This document shows, in pieces, positions 26,513 to 35,209 of a DNA stretch of 64,000 bases (its first letter is position 1; each line of letters begins with the position of its first letter). The stretch is from Bacteroidota bacterium (lineage in GTDB: Bacteria; Bacteroidota; Bacteroidia; Cytophagales; Cytophagaceae). A program made the translations under genes and the position numbers. Where the stretch lies: contig JAEWYS010000015.1 in NCBI GenBank assembly GCA_023458555.1, positions 62,001 to 126,000 on the forward strand, read 5' to 3'. The notes under the pieces were generated by a model, which was not told the origin of the DNA, did no database searches, and saw only the letters and a program-made list of their open reading frames with translations.

Positions 26513-26586
26513 CGGTCTGGACGGGACTCGAACCCGCGACCCCATGCGTGACAGGCATGTATTCTAACCAGCTGAACTACCAGACC
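26513..26586 (-). tRNA. tRNA-Asp (GTC)
   Basis: 74 nt. The acceptor stem GGTCTGG pairs with CCAGACC and has discriminator G. The D-arm has AGCTGG, the anticodon loop CTGTCAC gives anticodon GTC, and the T-arm reads GCGGGTTCGAGTCCCGT. The CCA is not encoded. It is a single tRNA transcribed alone, with a good promoter upstream and a hairpin terminator downstream. Confidence 0.97.
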
Positions 26587-26620
26587 GTTTTCTGTGTTTG
26601 TTCTTTGTTCTAAAGTGATG

Positions 26621-26651
26621 CAAAGGTATAGCTTTTACTGATACAGCGCAA
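26621..26651 (-). promoter_or_regulatory. Promoter of tRNA-Asp
   Basis: On the minus strand, TTG at 26649-26651 is followed by 20 bases and then TACCTTTG (26621-26628), an exact Bacteroidota -33/-7 arrangement. The predicted start of transcription falls about 28 bases before the mature tRNA 5' end. Confidence 0.6.
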
Positions 26652-26797
26652 TAGAGAGAAGAATATTTTTTATCCGGAAAACAGTGATGTTAATAAAATC
26701 GGTTGAAAATGAATGCTTTTTGATTGAGAAAAAGTGCCGGTTTTTCTGCATGTAGTATTTTTATTGTAAAAAGATGCGGTCGAAAGGGATTTTGAAA

Positions 26798-26805
26798 TAA
26801 CTTTG
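26798..26805 (+). promoter_or_regulatory. Candidate -7 box (TAACTTTG) for accA
   Basis: Exact TAnnTTTG element 34 bases before the accA start. No matching -33 TTG at the usual spacing was seen. Confidence 0.35.
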
Positions 26806-26839
26806 TGGCAAACATTTAAGGGACTAAATCATTTTACCC

Positions 26840-27796
26840 ATGTATCTGGATTTTGAAAAACCAATAGCGGAACTGGAAGCCAAGCTTGGCGACATGAAGC
26901 AGCTCGCTAAAGAAAGTAATGTTGACGTATCAGAGGCTGTGAAATCTTTGGAAGAAAAAATAAAAGATTTGAAAAAAGAAACGTATCAGAATCTGACCCG
27001 GTGGCAGAGAGTTCAGCTCTCCAGACATCCTGAGAGGCCATATTCCCTTGATTATATATATGATATTACGAATAAGTTTGTAGAGCTGCATGGCGATCGT
27101 CTTGTGAAGGATGACAAGGCTATGGTAGGTGGAATAGGAGAGATTGAGGGACAGGCTGTAATGATTATCGGTCACCAGAAGGGGCGCAATACCAAACAGA
27201 GGCAAATGCGAAATTTCGGGATGGCAAACCCGGACGGGTATCGGAAAGCCTTACGATTAATGAAAATGGCGGAAAAGTTTAATCTGCCGATCGTTACGCT
27301 GATTGATACTCCCGGAGCGTTTCCCGGTCTGGAGGCAGAAGAGCGTGGACAGGCTGAGGCAATTGCCAAAAACATAAGGGATATGTTTATGCTCAAAGTG
27401 CCTGTTATCTGTATCATTATCGGTGAGGGAGCTTCCGGCGGAGCTCTTGGCATAGCTGTGGGCGATCGTGTGCTTATGCTTGAAAATACATGGTATTCGG
27501 TTATTTCTCCTGAATCCTGCTCATCCATATTATGGAGAAGCTGGGAATATAAAGAGCAGGCTGCCGAAGCGCTGAAGCTGACAGCTCAGGATATGTTGAA
27601 ATTTAAGCTGATTGATAATATAATCAAGGAACCTCTGGGGGGAGCTCATGTTGACTCCGTAGGTATGTCCAAGCGGCTGAAGAAAGTTGTTTTAGATACG
27701 ATCAGGGAATTAAAAGAAATCCCGGCTGAGGAAAGAATTGAGCAGCGTATCAATAAGTTTGCCTCAATGGGTGTTTTTATTGAAGCGCACAGCTAA
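26840..27796 (+). CDS. accA: Acetyl-CoA carboxylase carboxyltransferase subunit alpha
   Basis: 318 residues, the full usual length. The N-terminal helical part (MYLDFEKPIAELEAKL) and the crotonase-like core are intact, with signatures FVELHGDR, MIGHQKGR-like MIIGHQKGRN, DTPGAFPGLEAEERGQ and GEGASGGALGI. With AccD it transfers the carboxyl group from biotin to acetyl-CoA in the first step of fatty-acid synthesis. accD and the biotin subunits are not nearby. The stop overlaps the start of the MBL gene by one base. Confidence 0.97.
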   Translation: MYLDFEKPIAELEAKLGDMKQLAKESNVDVSEAVKSLEEKIKDLKKETYQNLTRWQRVQLSRHPERPYSLDYIYDITNKFVELHGDRLVKDDKAMVGGIGEIEGQAVMIIGHQKGRNTKQRQMRNFGMANPDGYRKALRLMKMAEKFNLPIVTLIDTPGAFPGLEAEERGQAEAIAKNIRDMFMLKVPVICIIIGEGASGGALGIAVGDRVLMLENTWYSVISPESCSSILWRSWEYKEQAAEALKLTAQDMLKFKLIDNIIKEPLGGAHVDSVGMSKRLKKVVLDTIRELKEIPAEERIEQRINKFASMGVFIEAHS

Positions 27797-28629
27797 TGAT
27801 TATTCATTCGATTGATACAGGTTTTTTCAAGCTCGACGGTGGCGCCATGTTTGGCGTTGTACCTAAGGCAATCTGGCAAAAGCTGAATCCGGCGGATGAA
27901 AAAAACTTATGCTCCTGGGCAATGCGTTGTCTTCTTATAGAAGAAGGCAACCGACTTGTTCTGATTGATACGGGTATCGGAAATAAGCAAGGTGATGATT
28001 TTTTCAGGCATTATTATCTGCATGGCGAGGGAGAGCTTGAGCAATCTGTCAATAAGGCCGGATACTCTCTTGATGAAGTGACAGATGTGTTTCTGACGCA
28101 TTTGCATTTTGACCATGTCGGAGGAGCCACCCGGTTTGACCAGCGCAAAGAGCGTATTGTTCCCACTTTTAAAAATGCAACATACTGGAGTAATCGGGAG
28201 CACTGGGAATGGGCTGTACATCCGAACCCCCGGGAAAAGGCAAGCTTCCTGAAGGAAAACCTGATTCCTCTTCAGGAAAGCGGACAGCTTGATTTTGTCG
28301 GTTCAGAATCCCCTATACCATTTATAGAAATCATATACGCAGACGGGCATACGGAAAAGCAGATGCTGCCGCTTATCCGGTATAAAGATCGTCAGATAAT
28401 ATATCTGGCAGATCTTATTCCTTCTGTCCACCATATCAAGGCTCCCTATGTCATGAGCTACGATGTACGGCCATTGCTGACTATGGAGGAAAAGGAAAAT
28501 GTCCTTAAGCAGGCAGAAGCAGGCAATTATATTCTGTTTTTTGAACACGATCCGCTTGTTGAGGCTGCTGTATTAGAAGCAAAAGACGGAATTCGATCCC
28601 TTTCCGCAATTAATATCAATGAGATATAG
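27796..28629 (+). CDS. MBL-fold metallo-hydrolase
   Basis: 277 residues. The metallo-beta-lactamase metal motif HLHFDHVGG is at 102-110, with a preceding LIDTGIG (about 57-63) and later His residues (DGHTEKQM, FEHDP) that would complete a two-metal site. It is cytoplasmic, with no signal peptide. It is translationally coupled to accA through TAATG, but nothing in the sequence links it to fatty-acid synthesis. The substrate is unknown; the quorum-lactonase-like or thioesterase-type groups share this layout. Confidence 0.9.
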   Translation: MIIHSIDTGFFKLDGGAMFGVVPKAIWQKLNPADEKNLCSWAMRCLLIEEGNRLVLIDTGIGNKQGDDFFRHYYLHGEGELEQSVNKAGYSLDEVTDVFLTHLHFDHVGGATRFDQRKERIVPTFKNATYWSNREHWEWAVHPNPREKASFLKENLIPLQESGQLDFVGSESPIPFIEIIYADGHTEKQMLPLIRYKDRQIIYLADLIPSVHHIKAPYVMSYDVRPLLTMEEKENVLKQAEAGNYILFFEHDPLVEAAVLEAKDGIRSLSAININEI

Positions 28630-28739
28630 CTTCCTGGTATTATAATTAAATTCACCGGTCGGTTAAACTAATGAATCATTATGTTTGTTTGATCGTATAG
28701 AAACGAAACTATCCCAACAAACAAACAAGAAAAAAATTC

Positions 28740-29513
28740 ATGAAAATTGGCCTTACTCTATCCGGAGGTGGAGCCAGAGGTGTGGCTCATTTAGGAACAC
28801 TCAAAGCATTCGATGAGTGGGGAATAAAGCCATCTATGATTTCCGGGGTCAGCTCCGGAGCCATCGTCGGAGCTCTGTATGGATCAGGGCTTTCTCCGCA
28901 GCAAATACTTGAAGCGCTGATAAAATCCAAATTGTATCGGTACCTTCGGCCCGCCTGGAGCAAATTTGGCTTCCTGGATATTGAACGTTTTCTGAAGCTG
29001 TATCACATCTATCTTCCTGTCAAGACATTTGAAGAGCTTAATGTGAAGCTGTTTATATCTGCTACAGATCTGAAGGAAGGCAAAACGGTCTATTTTCATG
29101 AAGGTCCATTGTTGAAGCCGATATTGGCATCCTCCTGTCTTCCGGTGCTTTTCAATCCCGTAACCATCGGTGACAAGCAGTATATTGACGGTGGCATGCT
29201 CAACAATATGCCTGTAGAGCCTTTGCTGGGGCACTGCGAGTTTATTTTCGGAACCAACTGCAATCCGACCAACAGAGAGTTTAAAGTAGAAGGAATGCGT
29301 TCAGTGATCGAGCGTACGTTTCATCTTATGCTTTCCATGAACATAAAAGAGAGGATTAAATACTGTGACTTATATATGGAGCCTCCGGGACTTGGCAGGT
29401 ATACGATTTTTGATGTCCGGGATGCCAGGGAAATATTCCGGATAGGGTATGAGCATACCATTCATTCTCTTAAAAACTCCGAAACCATTCTTAAAAGATA
29501 TGGAATAATTTAA
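28740..29513 (+). CDS. Patatin-like phospholipase (RssA-type)
   Basis: 257 residues with a complete patatin core: the oxyanion loop SGGGARG (8-14), the nucleophile elbow GVSSG with Ser38, and the catalytic Asp150 in the DGG motif. It has no signal peptide and no TM segment, so it acts in the cytoplasm or at the inner face of the membrane. It would be an acyl-lipid hydrolase. It stands 110 bases after the MBL gene and ends at a strong bidirectional hairpin. Confidence 0.92.
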   Translation: MKIGLTLSGGGARGVAHLGTLKAFDEWGIKPSMISGVSSGAIVGALYGSGLSPQQILEALIKSKLYRYLRPAWSKFGFLDIERFLKLYHIYLPVKTFEELNVKLFISATDLKEGKTVYFHEGPLLKPILASSCLPVLFNPVTIGDKQYIDGGMLNNMPVEPLLGHCEFIFGTNCNPTNREFKVEGMRSVIERTFHLMLSMNIKERIKYCDLYMEPPGLGRYTIFDVRDAREIFRIGYEHTIHSLKNSETILKRYGII

Positions 29514-29536
29514 CCGGCAAATAACGACGATTATAG

Positions 29537-29575
29537 AAAACTCAGGCCCGGATTGCGATCCGGGCCTGAGTTTTT
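29537..29575. terminator. Bidirectional terminator between patatin gene and tyrS
   Basis: A 17-bp GC-rich stem including the flanking AAAA/TTTT (29537-29553 with 29558-29574) has loop TGCG and serves both convergent genes. The tyrS stop codon lies in the T-tract arm. Confidence 0.9.
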
Positions 29576-30857
29576 AGCGGATAATGAGGAGGTAATAGTT
29601 TTTCTTACCTTTTTGAACCAGAAGGTATTTTCCCTGAAGCAATGAAAAATCGACAGGCTGGTCAGGGCTTTCTGTTTTTGTTTTGTTGATGCTTATTCCG
29701 CCGCCGGTTATCAGTTTTCTGGCTTCTCCTTTTGATGAGCAGATCAGCGAATTGGTAGTGACTGACAGCAGATCGGTTATACTGGATGTGGCTTCGAAGT
29801 CTGATTTGCTTAGCTCCACCTGAGGTACTCCCTCAAAGATAGCCAGAAGAGTTTTTTCATTAATTGACTGCAAATCATCCGAAGTACTTTTTCCAAACAG
29901 GATCTGGGAAGCTTTCAGAGCCATTTCGTAGTCTTCAACAGAATGCACCCGTATAGTGATATCCTTTGCCAGTGCTTTTTGCAGAGGTCTTTCATGAGGA
30001 GCAGCGGCCTGCTCCTGTTCAAGCGCTTCGATTTCTTCTCTGGATAGCAATGTAAATATCCGGATCCATTTTACAGCATCTTCATCTGCGGCATTCAGCC
30101 AGAACTGATAGAACTGGTAGGGAGTAGTCATTTCCGGATCCAGCCATATATTCTGACCGGCTGATTTGCCGAACTTGGTTCCGTCGGCCTTTGTTATCAG
30201 CGGGCAAGTGAGGGCATATGCATCACCACCGCCAAGCCTTCGTATAAGCTCTGTTCCGGCTGTAATATTACCCCATTGATCAGAACCGCCCATTTGCAGC
30301 TTTATGCCTTTGTTTTTATTCAGATGATAATAATCATATCCCTGAAGCAGCTGATAGGAGAATTCTGTAAAGCTGATACCCGTTTCCAGTCTTCTTTTTA
30401 CAGAGTCTTTGGACATCATGTAGTTTACCGTAAGATGTTTTCCTATATCACGCAGAAAACTTATAAACCCGATATCTTTAAACCAGTCATAGTTATTAAC
30501 AATTTCAGCAGCCGTTTCACCTGAGTCGAAGCTGAGAAATTTCTCCAGCTGTTTTTTGATGCACGCCTGATTATGTAGCAATGTTTCTTCAGAAAGCATA
30601 TTTCTTTCTTCAGACTTTCCGGAAGGATCACCAATAAGACCGGTCGCCCCGCCTATCAGAGCATAAGGTTTATGACCCGCTTTCTGAAAGTGGACCAGAA
30701 GCATGATGGTGACCAGGTTACCAATGGTCAGCGAGGAAGCAGTAGGGTCAAATCCGACATAACCCGGGGTTTTATCCTTGATAAGCTGCTCTTCGGTTCC
30801 GGGCATAATGTCGTGGATCATACCCCGCCATTTCAATTCTTCTACAAAATTCTTCAT
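29574..30857 (-). CDS. tyrS: Tyrosine-tRNA ligase
   Basis: 427 residues from the ATG at 30857 (MKNFVEELKWRG). An in-frame ATG seven codons upstream is less likely, since relatives start here. The class I motifs are present: the HIGH-equivalent in PTASSLTIGNL and the KMSKS-equivalent TKFGKSAG. The GFDPTA and DQWGN tyrosine-binding segments are also present. The C-terminal S4-like RNA-binding domain (about 350-427) is complete. It charges tRNA-Tyr in the cytoplasm. It is monocistronic and divergent from holA. Confidence 0.96.
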   Translation of the reverse strand: MKNFVEELKWRGMIHDIMPGTEEQLIKDKTPGYVGFDPTASSLTIGNLVTIMLLVHFQKAGHKPYALIGGATGLIGDPSGKSEERNMLSEETLLHNQACIKKQLEKFLSFDSGETAAEIVNNYDWFKDIGFISFLRDIGKHLTVNYMMSKDSVKRRLETGISFTEFSYQLLQGYDYYHLNKNKGIKLQMGGSDQWGNITAGTELIRRLGGGDAYALTCPLITKADGTKFGKSAGQNIWLDPEMTTPYQFYQFWLNAADEDAVKWIRIFTLLSREEIEALEQEQAAAPHERPLQKALAKDITIRVHSVEDYEMALKASQILFGKSTSDDLQSINEKTLLAIFEGVPQVELSKSDFEATSSITDLLSVTTNSLICSSKGEARKLITGGGISINKTKTESPDQPVDFSLLQGKYLLVQKGKKNYYLLIIR

Positions 30858-30918
30858 CAATCGCTTTATTTTTTGCAAAAATATAAATATTAAAAATAAA
30901 GGCAGGTTTTTATTGCTA

Positions 30919-30950
30919 TTTGATTATTAAAAGTGTTTTTAGCAACTTTG
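30919..30950 (+). promoter_or_regulatory. Promoter of holA
   Basis: TTTG (30919-30922), 20 bases, then CAACTTTG (30943-30950), one mismatch from the TAnnTTTG consensus. The start codon is 40 bases downstream. Confidence 0.5.
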
Positions 30951-30989
30951 ACAGATATAAGCATCTAACCTGATAAAATTAGCAAGCTC

Positions 30990-32012
30990 GTGGCAGTAAG
31001 TCCGGAAAAAGTATTACAGGAATTAAAGAATAATCAATATGCACCTGTATATTTTCTTCAGGGAGACGAACCCTATTATATAGACCTGATTGCGGATCAT
31101 ATTGAGGCAAACTGTCTCACCGAATCGGAAAAAGGATTTAACCAGACCATATTATATGGCAAGGATGCTCCGATGAATGCCGTGCTTAACAATGCCAGAC
31201 GGTTTCCGATGATGTCGGAGCGTCAGGTAGTGATTGTGAAAGAAGCACAGGAAATTCCCGATCTTGGAAAAGAGACAGGCGATCGTATGCTGGAAGCCTA
31301 TCTGAAAAGCCCGCTGCCTTCAACCGTACTGGTTTTCTGTCATAAGTATAAAACCCTGGACGGAAGAAAGTCATTGGGAAAAGTAGTGGATAAAAGCGCT
31401 GTGCTGGTAACAACCAAAAAGCTGTATGATAACCAGATTCCGGAATGGGTGGAAAATTATTTCAGGCAAAAGGGCTTCAAAATCAATCCGCGTGCAGCTT
31501 CCATTATTGCCGAATCTATCGGAAATGATCTGAGTCGTCTGGCCAATGAGACCGACAAGCTGCTGATCAATATTGCCAAAGGTACGGAGGTCAATGAGGA
31601 AATGATTGAGAAGTATGTGGGTATCAGCAGAGAGTATAATGTCTTTGAGCTTCAGAAGGCATTGATTCAGAAAGATATAGTAAAATCGAATAAGATTATA
31701 AACTACTTTGAGGCAAATCCTAAAAATAATCCGCTTATCCCGATTGTAACGGTCTTGTTCGGGTTCTTCAGTAAGCTTATATTAGTGCACACAGCTGAAA
31801 ATAAATCTGAAGCAACACTGGTTAAACTGTTGCAGGTAAATCCGTATTTTGTTAAAGACTATACCAAAGCTGCATCGGCTTATCCGATCCAGAAAGTGAT
31901 ACATATTATCGGATATCTTAGAGAAGCAGATCTTCGGTCAAAAGGTGTGGATAATGCGACGACTACAGAAGGTCAGATACTTAAGGAATTGATATTTAAG
32001 ATACTGCATTGA
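30990..32012 (+). CDS. holA: DNA polymerase III subunit delta
   Basis: 340 residues from a GTG at 30990. The sequence shows the clamp-loader delta layout: an N-terminal P-loop-like AAA+ domain without a working Walker A (PVYFLQGDEPYYIDLI near 19-34), a helical lid, and the C-terminal collar domain from about 210. Delta binds and opens the beta sliding clamp. The Bacteroidota form is of this length. It is monocistronic, with a promoter just upstream. Confidence 0.93.
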   Translation: MAVSPEKVLQELKNNQYAPVYFLQGDEPYYIDLIADHIEANCLTESEKGFNQTILYGKDAPMNAVLNNARRFPMMSERQVVIVKEAQEIPDLGKETGDRMLEAYLKSPLPSTVLVFCHKYKTLDGRKSLGKVVDKSAVLVTTKKLYDNQIPEWVENYFRQKGFKINPRAASIIAESIGNDLSRLANETDKLLINIAKGTEVNEEMIEKYVGISREYNVFELQKALIQKDIVKSNKIINYFEANPKNNPLIPIVTVLFGFFSKLILVHTAENKSEATLVKLLQVNPYFVKDYTKAASAYPIQKVIHIIGYLREADLRSKGVDNATTTEGQILKELIFKILH

Positions 32013-32054
32013 TTTTTGCAAGTGCGTCTGTAAAAGGCATCCGGTGCGGGATTT

Positions 32055-32062
32055 TACTTTTG
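32055..32062 (+). promoter_or_regulatory. Candidate -7 box (TACTTTTG) for the envelope cluster
   Basis: Exact TAnnTTTG match about 118 bases before the TPR gene start. No convincing -33 TTG at normal spacing. If used, it would transcribe the six-gene envelope cluster. Confidence 0.3.
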
Positions 32063-32179
32063 TGAACCACTATTAAAAAGTTTATTATTGTTATATTTTT
32101 TAGCAGAATTTTCCTGTTATTTAGTACAAATTTCCATTTACAGCAAGTTTTGACAGATACCAAGAATTACTACTTATCT

Positions 32180-35100
32180 ATGAGGCTGAAAGTATTGTTT
32201 TCCTTTTTCTTTCTTTGGGTTTACATCGTCCAGGCACAAAATAGTCTGATTGAAAGTCAGGATAGCGAACGTCTGTTCAAATCTTCCATGGAGTTGCTGG
32301 GCAAAGAAAAATATTCTGCCGCCCGCAAATCTTTTGAGGAGTATCTTACTGCTGCCAGGCTAAGCGGGCAGCAGCAGGATATCCGTCTGGCGGATGCGGA
32401 GTATTATATTGCCTATTGTGCGCTCAATCTTTTCAATCCGGATGCGGAGCTTCTCTTTAAGGAATTTATCGCTGATTATCCATGGCATAGTAAGGCTACT
32501 CTGGCATATTTTGAGCTTGGTAACTTTTTTTACAACAACCGTCAGTATCAGAAAACAATTGATTATCTCCGTAAGGTAAATGAACCGGTGCTTTCGGAAG
32601 AGCAGAAAATGGAGGCCAGTTTTAAACTGGGATATGCTTATTTCAGTCAGAAAGAATTTGATGCAGCTTTTGAGTATTTTAATAAAATAAAGCATAAGAA
32701 TCATAAATATACCTATGCGGCAAGCTATTATGCTGGTTATATTGAGTTGAAAAACGGGCTGTATGAGGAAGCTCTTGCTGATTTGCTTAAAGCGGAGCAA
32801 AATGAAGGTTATTCTTCGGTAGTACCTTATCTGATTGCCAATGTATATTACCAGCAGGGTGAAAATGAGAAGCTGATTGAATACGCTGAAAAGAGTGTGG
32901 CAAGACCGGATATCAAAGAAAAGGCAGAGCTTTATATGCTCATGGCAGAAGCGCATTTTATGAAAGCTGATTATGCAAAAGCCGGTGAGTTTTTTGAAAA
33001 TTACGAAAAGGAGAATGAAGGTGCTTTGACTCCACCTTTGCAGTACAGACTTGCGTTCAGTCAGTATCAGAACGGGAAATATGAGCAGGCTGTAACTAAT
33101 TTTAAGCCTATAGCAACCCAGGAGGATGCACTGGGACAGGTGGCCGGCTATTATCTAGGACTTTCATATCTGAAGCTCGAAGAAAAGCAGTTTGCGCTTC
33201 TTGCGTTCCAACAGGCTGCAAAATCTGAATACAGCAAGCAGATACAGGAAGAAGCGCTTTTTAATTATGCCAAAGTGAGCGCAGAGCTTGGTAATTTCGG
33301 TGAGACGATCAATACACTGAAAAACTTTAACCGGAACTATCCCGGAAGCATACATGCGCAGGAGGCTGATGAATTGCTGGGAGAAGCTTTTTTGAAAACC
33401 AGCAATTATACGGAAGCTATTAACTATATCGAAAGTCTGAAGAACAGAAGTCTCCGTCTTAATACCGCATACCAGAGAGTTACTTTCTTTAAGGGTACCG
33501 AAGAATTCAACAATAATAACTTTGTCAGAGCTGTAGAGATGTTTAATAAATCATCTCAGTTTGCCATTGATAAAGAGGTGTTTATTGCCGTATGTTTTTG
33601 GCGAGGAGAGTCATACTCTATCCTCAAAGAATATGATCAGGCTGTAAACAGTTATGCCAAAGTTTTTCAGAATACGAACGCTGCCAATGAGTTTTATATG
33701 AAATCCAGATATGGAATAGCATATGCATACTATAGCCTGCAGAAGTATGATAAAGCTCTTGAGCATTTCAGAGAATATGTGGTGAATCTTGAAAAAAAGA
33801 GCAACAGACTGTACTATGACGATGCAATTCTGAGGCTGGCAGACCTGTATGCGCATAATAAAAACTATCCGGAAGCTCTGAAATACTATAACAAGGCAAT
33901 TGACTCCCGAAATCCTGATCTGGATTATGCCTACTACAAAAAAGGAGTTATCCTGCCATTTCAGGACAAAGATGAAGAGGCTGTTGCCAATTTTGACAAA
34001 GTCATATATTCCTTTCCTTCATCTCTATATGTAGATGATGCGCTGTACGGAAAAGCGGAAATTGTCTTTACGCACGGCAACTTTAATGATGCCATTGCCA
34101 TTTTTTCCAAGCTGATTGCTACGTATCCAACGAGTGTTCATGTTCCGTATGCCCTGAACTTCAGAGCCATTTCTTTCCGCAATCAGGGTAATTATGAAAA
34201 AGCAATAGATGATTATAAAAGAATTATCTATGATTATCCTAATCACGCGATAGCCGTGGAAGCGCTGGCTGGTATGCAGGATGCTCTCAGCAGGTCTGAC
34301 CGCTCGGAGGAATTTGAATATTTCAGAGAAGCTTTTGTTAAGAGCAATCCGGAAGGAACTTCTCTTGTTAATATTGACTATGAGGCGGCCAGATCATTTT
34401 ACAATAATCAGAAATATGACCGCGCAGCACAGGCATTGAAAGATTACATTGACAAATACCCGGACAGCCCCAATAATCCGGATGCCCGTTATTTTCTGGC
34501 CGACTCCTATCTGAAATCCGGGAAAACGGAGCTGGCTGCCGTGCAGTTCAGGAAAGTAGTTGAAGAGCATAAAAGTGATTATTATACCAGAGCTATATTA
34601 AAGCTTGCGGATCTATACAATAGGGAAGACAAGCATAGTGAAGCCAGAGACTGGTATCTGCAATTGTTGAACAATTCAGCTAATCCTAAAGAACGGGCCA
34701 TTGCCTGGGCATCCCTTATGGATGTATATTACAGCTTAAAAAAATATGACTCAGTTAAATACTATGCAGAACAAGTGCTGAACCACAGTAAGTTTTCGCT
34801 GGATGCTAACAGGGCGACGCTGTATCTGGGTAAAGTGGCCTATATGGCCGGAGATAAAGAGGCCGCCATCGACCATTTTATCTCAACCATTAATCTGGCA
34901 AAGGATGTCAATGCTGCAGAGGCCAAGTATATGATTGGTCTGATATTGTACGAGCAGCAGAAATATAAGCAGTCACTCGAAACGCTTTATGAACTGAATA
35001 ACTCATTCTATACATACAGTAACTGGCTTTCAAAATCATTTTTGCTGATAGCTGACAATTTTATAGCTACGGATGAGCTGTTTCAGGCGAAGGCTACTTT

Positions 35101-35209
35101 ACAGTCAATTATAGAAAAATCAACCCATAAGCCAAGTATTGAAGAGGCTAAAATGAAACTTGATCAAATCCAACAATTAGAAAAGAAGGAGGCGGACTCT
35201 AATGAATAA
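32180..35209 (+). CDS. Large periplasmic TPR protein (1009 residues)
   Basis: Starts at the ATG at 32180. A signal peptide (1-20, ending YIVQAQ) leads into a nearly continuous array of tetratricopeptide repeats, visible as recurring Y-A-x-A-Y-Y/F, KAxEhF and YPxS patterns from about 30 to 1000. No catalytic domain is seen. Such a long superhelix would be a scaffold in the periplasm or at the outer membrane. The stop overlaps the next gene by 8 bases, so it is coupled to the outer-membrane barrel. With TolQ/TolR/TonB-like genes downstream, it may be the periplasmic scaffold of an energised envelope machine; this is inference. Confidence 0.9.
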   Translation: MRLKVLFSFFFLWVYIVQAQNSLIESQDSERLFKSSMELLGKEKYSAARKSFEEYLTAARLSGQQQDIRLADAEYYIAYCALNLFNPDAELLFKEFIADYPWHSKATLAYFELGNFFYNNRQYQKTIDYLRKVNEPVLSEEQKMEASFKLGYAYFSQKEFDAAFEYFNKIKHKNHKYTYAASYYAGYIELKNGLYEEALADLLKAEQNEGYSSVVPYLIANVYYQQGENEKLIEYAEKSVARPDIKEKAELYMLMAEAHFMKADYAKAGEFFENYEKENEGALTPPLQYRLAFSQYQNGKYEQAVTNFKPIATQEDALGQVAGYYLGLSYLKLEEKQFALLAFQQAAKSEYSKQIQEEALFNYAKVSAELGNFGETINTLKNFNRNYPGSIHAQEADELLGEAFLKTSNYTEAINYIESLKNRSLRLNTAYQRVTFFKGTEEFNNNNFVRAVEMFNKSSQFAIDKEVFIAVCFWRGESYSILKEYDQAVNSYAKVFQNTNAANEFYMKSRYGIAYAYYSLQKYDKALEHFREYVVNLEKKSNRLYYDDAILRLADLYAHNKNYPEALKYYNKAIDSRNPDLDYAYYKKGVILPFQDKDEEAVANFDKVIYSFPSSLYVDDALYGKAEIVFTHGNFNDAIAIFSKLIATYPTSVHVPYALNFRAISFRNQGNYEKAIDDYKRIIYDYPNHAIAVEALAGMQDALSRSDRSEEFEYFREAFVKSNPEGTSLVNIDYEAARSFYNNQKYDRAAQALKDYIDKYPDSPNNPDARYFLADSYLKSGKTELAAVQFRKVVEEHKSDYYTRAILKLADLYNREDKHSEARDWYLQLLNNSANPKERAIAWASLMDVYYSLKKYDSVKYYAEQVLNHSKFSLDANRATLYLGKVAYMAGDKEAAIDHFISTINLAKDVNAAEAKYMIGLILYEQQKYKQSLETLYELNNSFYTYSNWLSKSFLLIADNFIATDELFQAKATLQSIIEKSTHKPSIEEAKMKLDQIQQLEKKEADSNE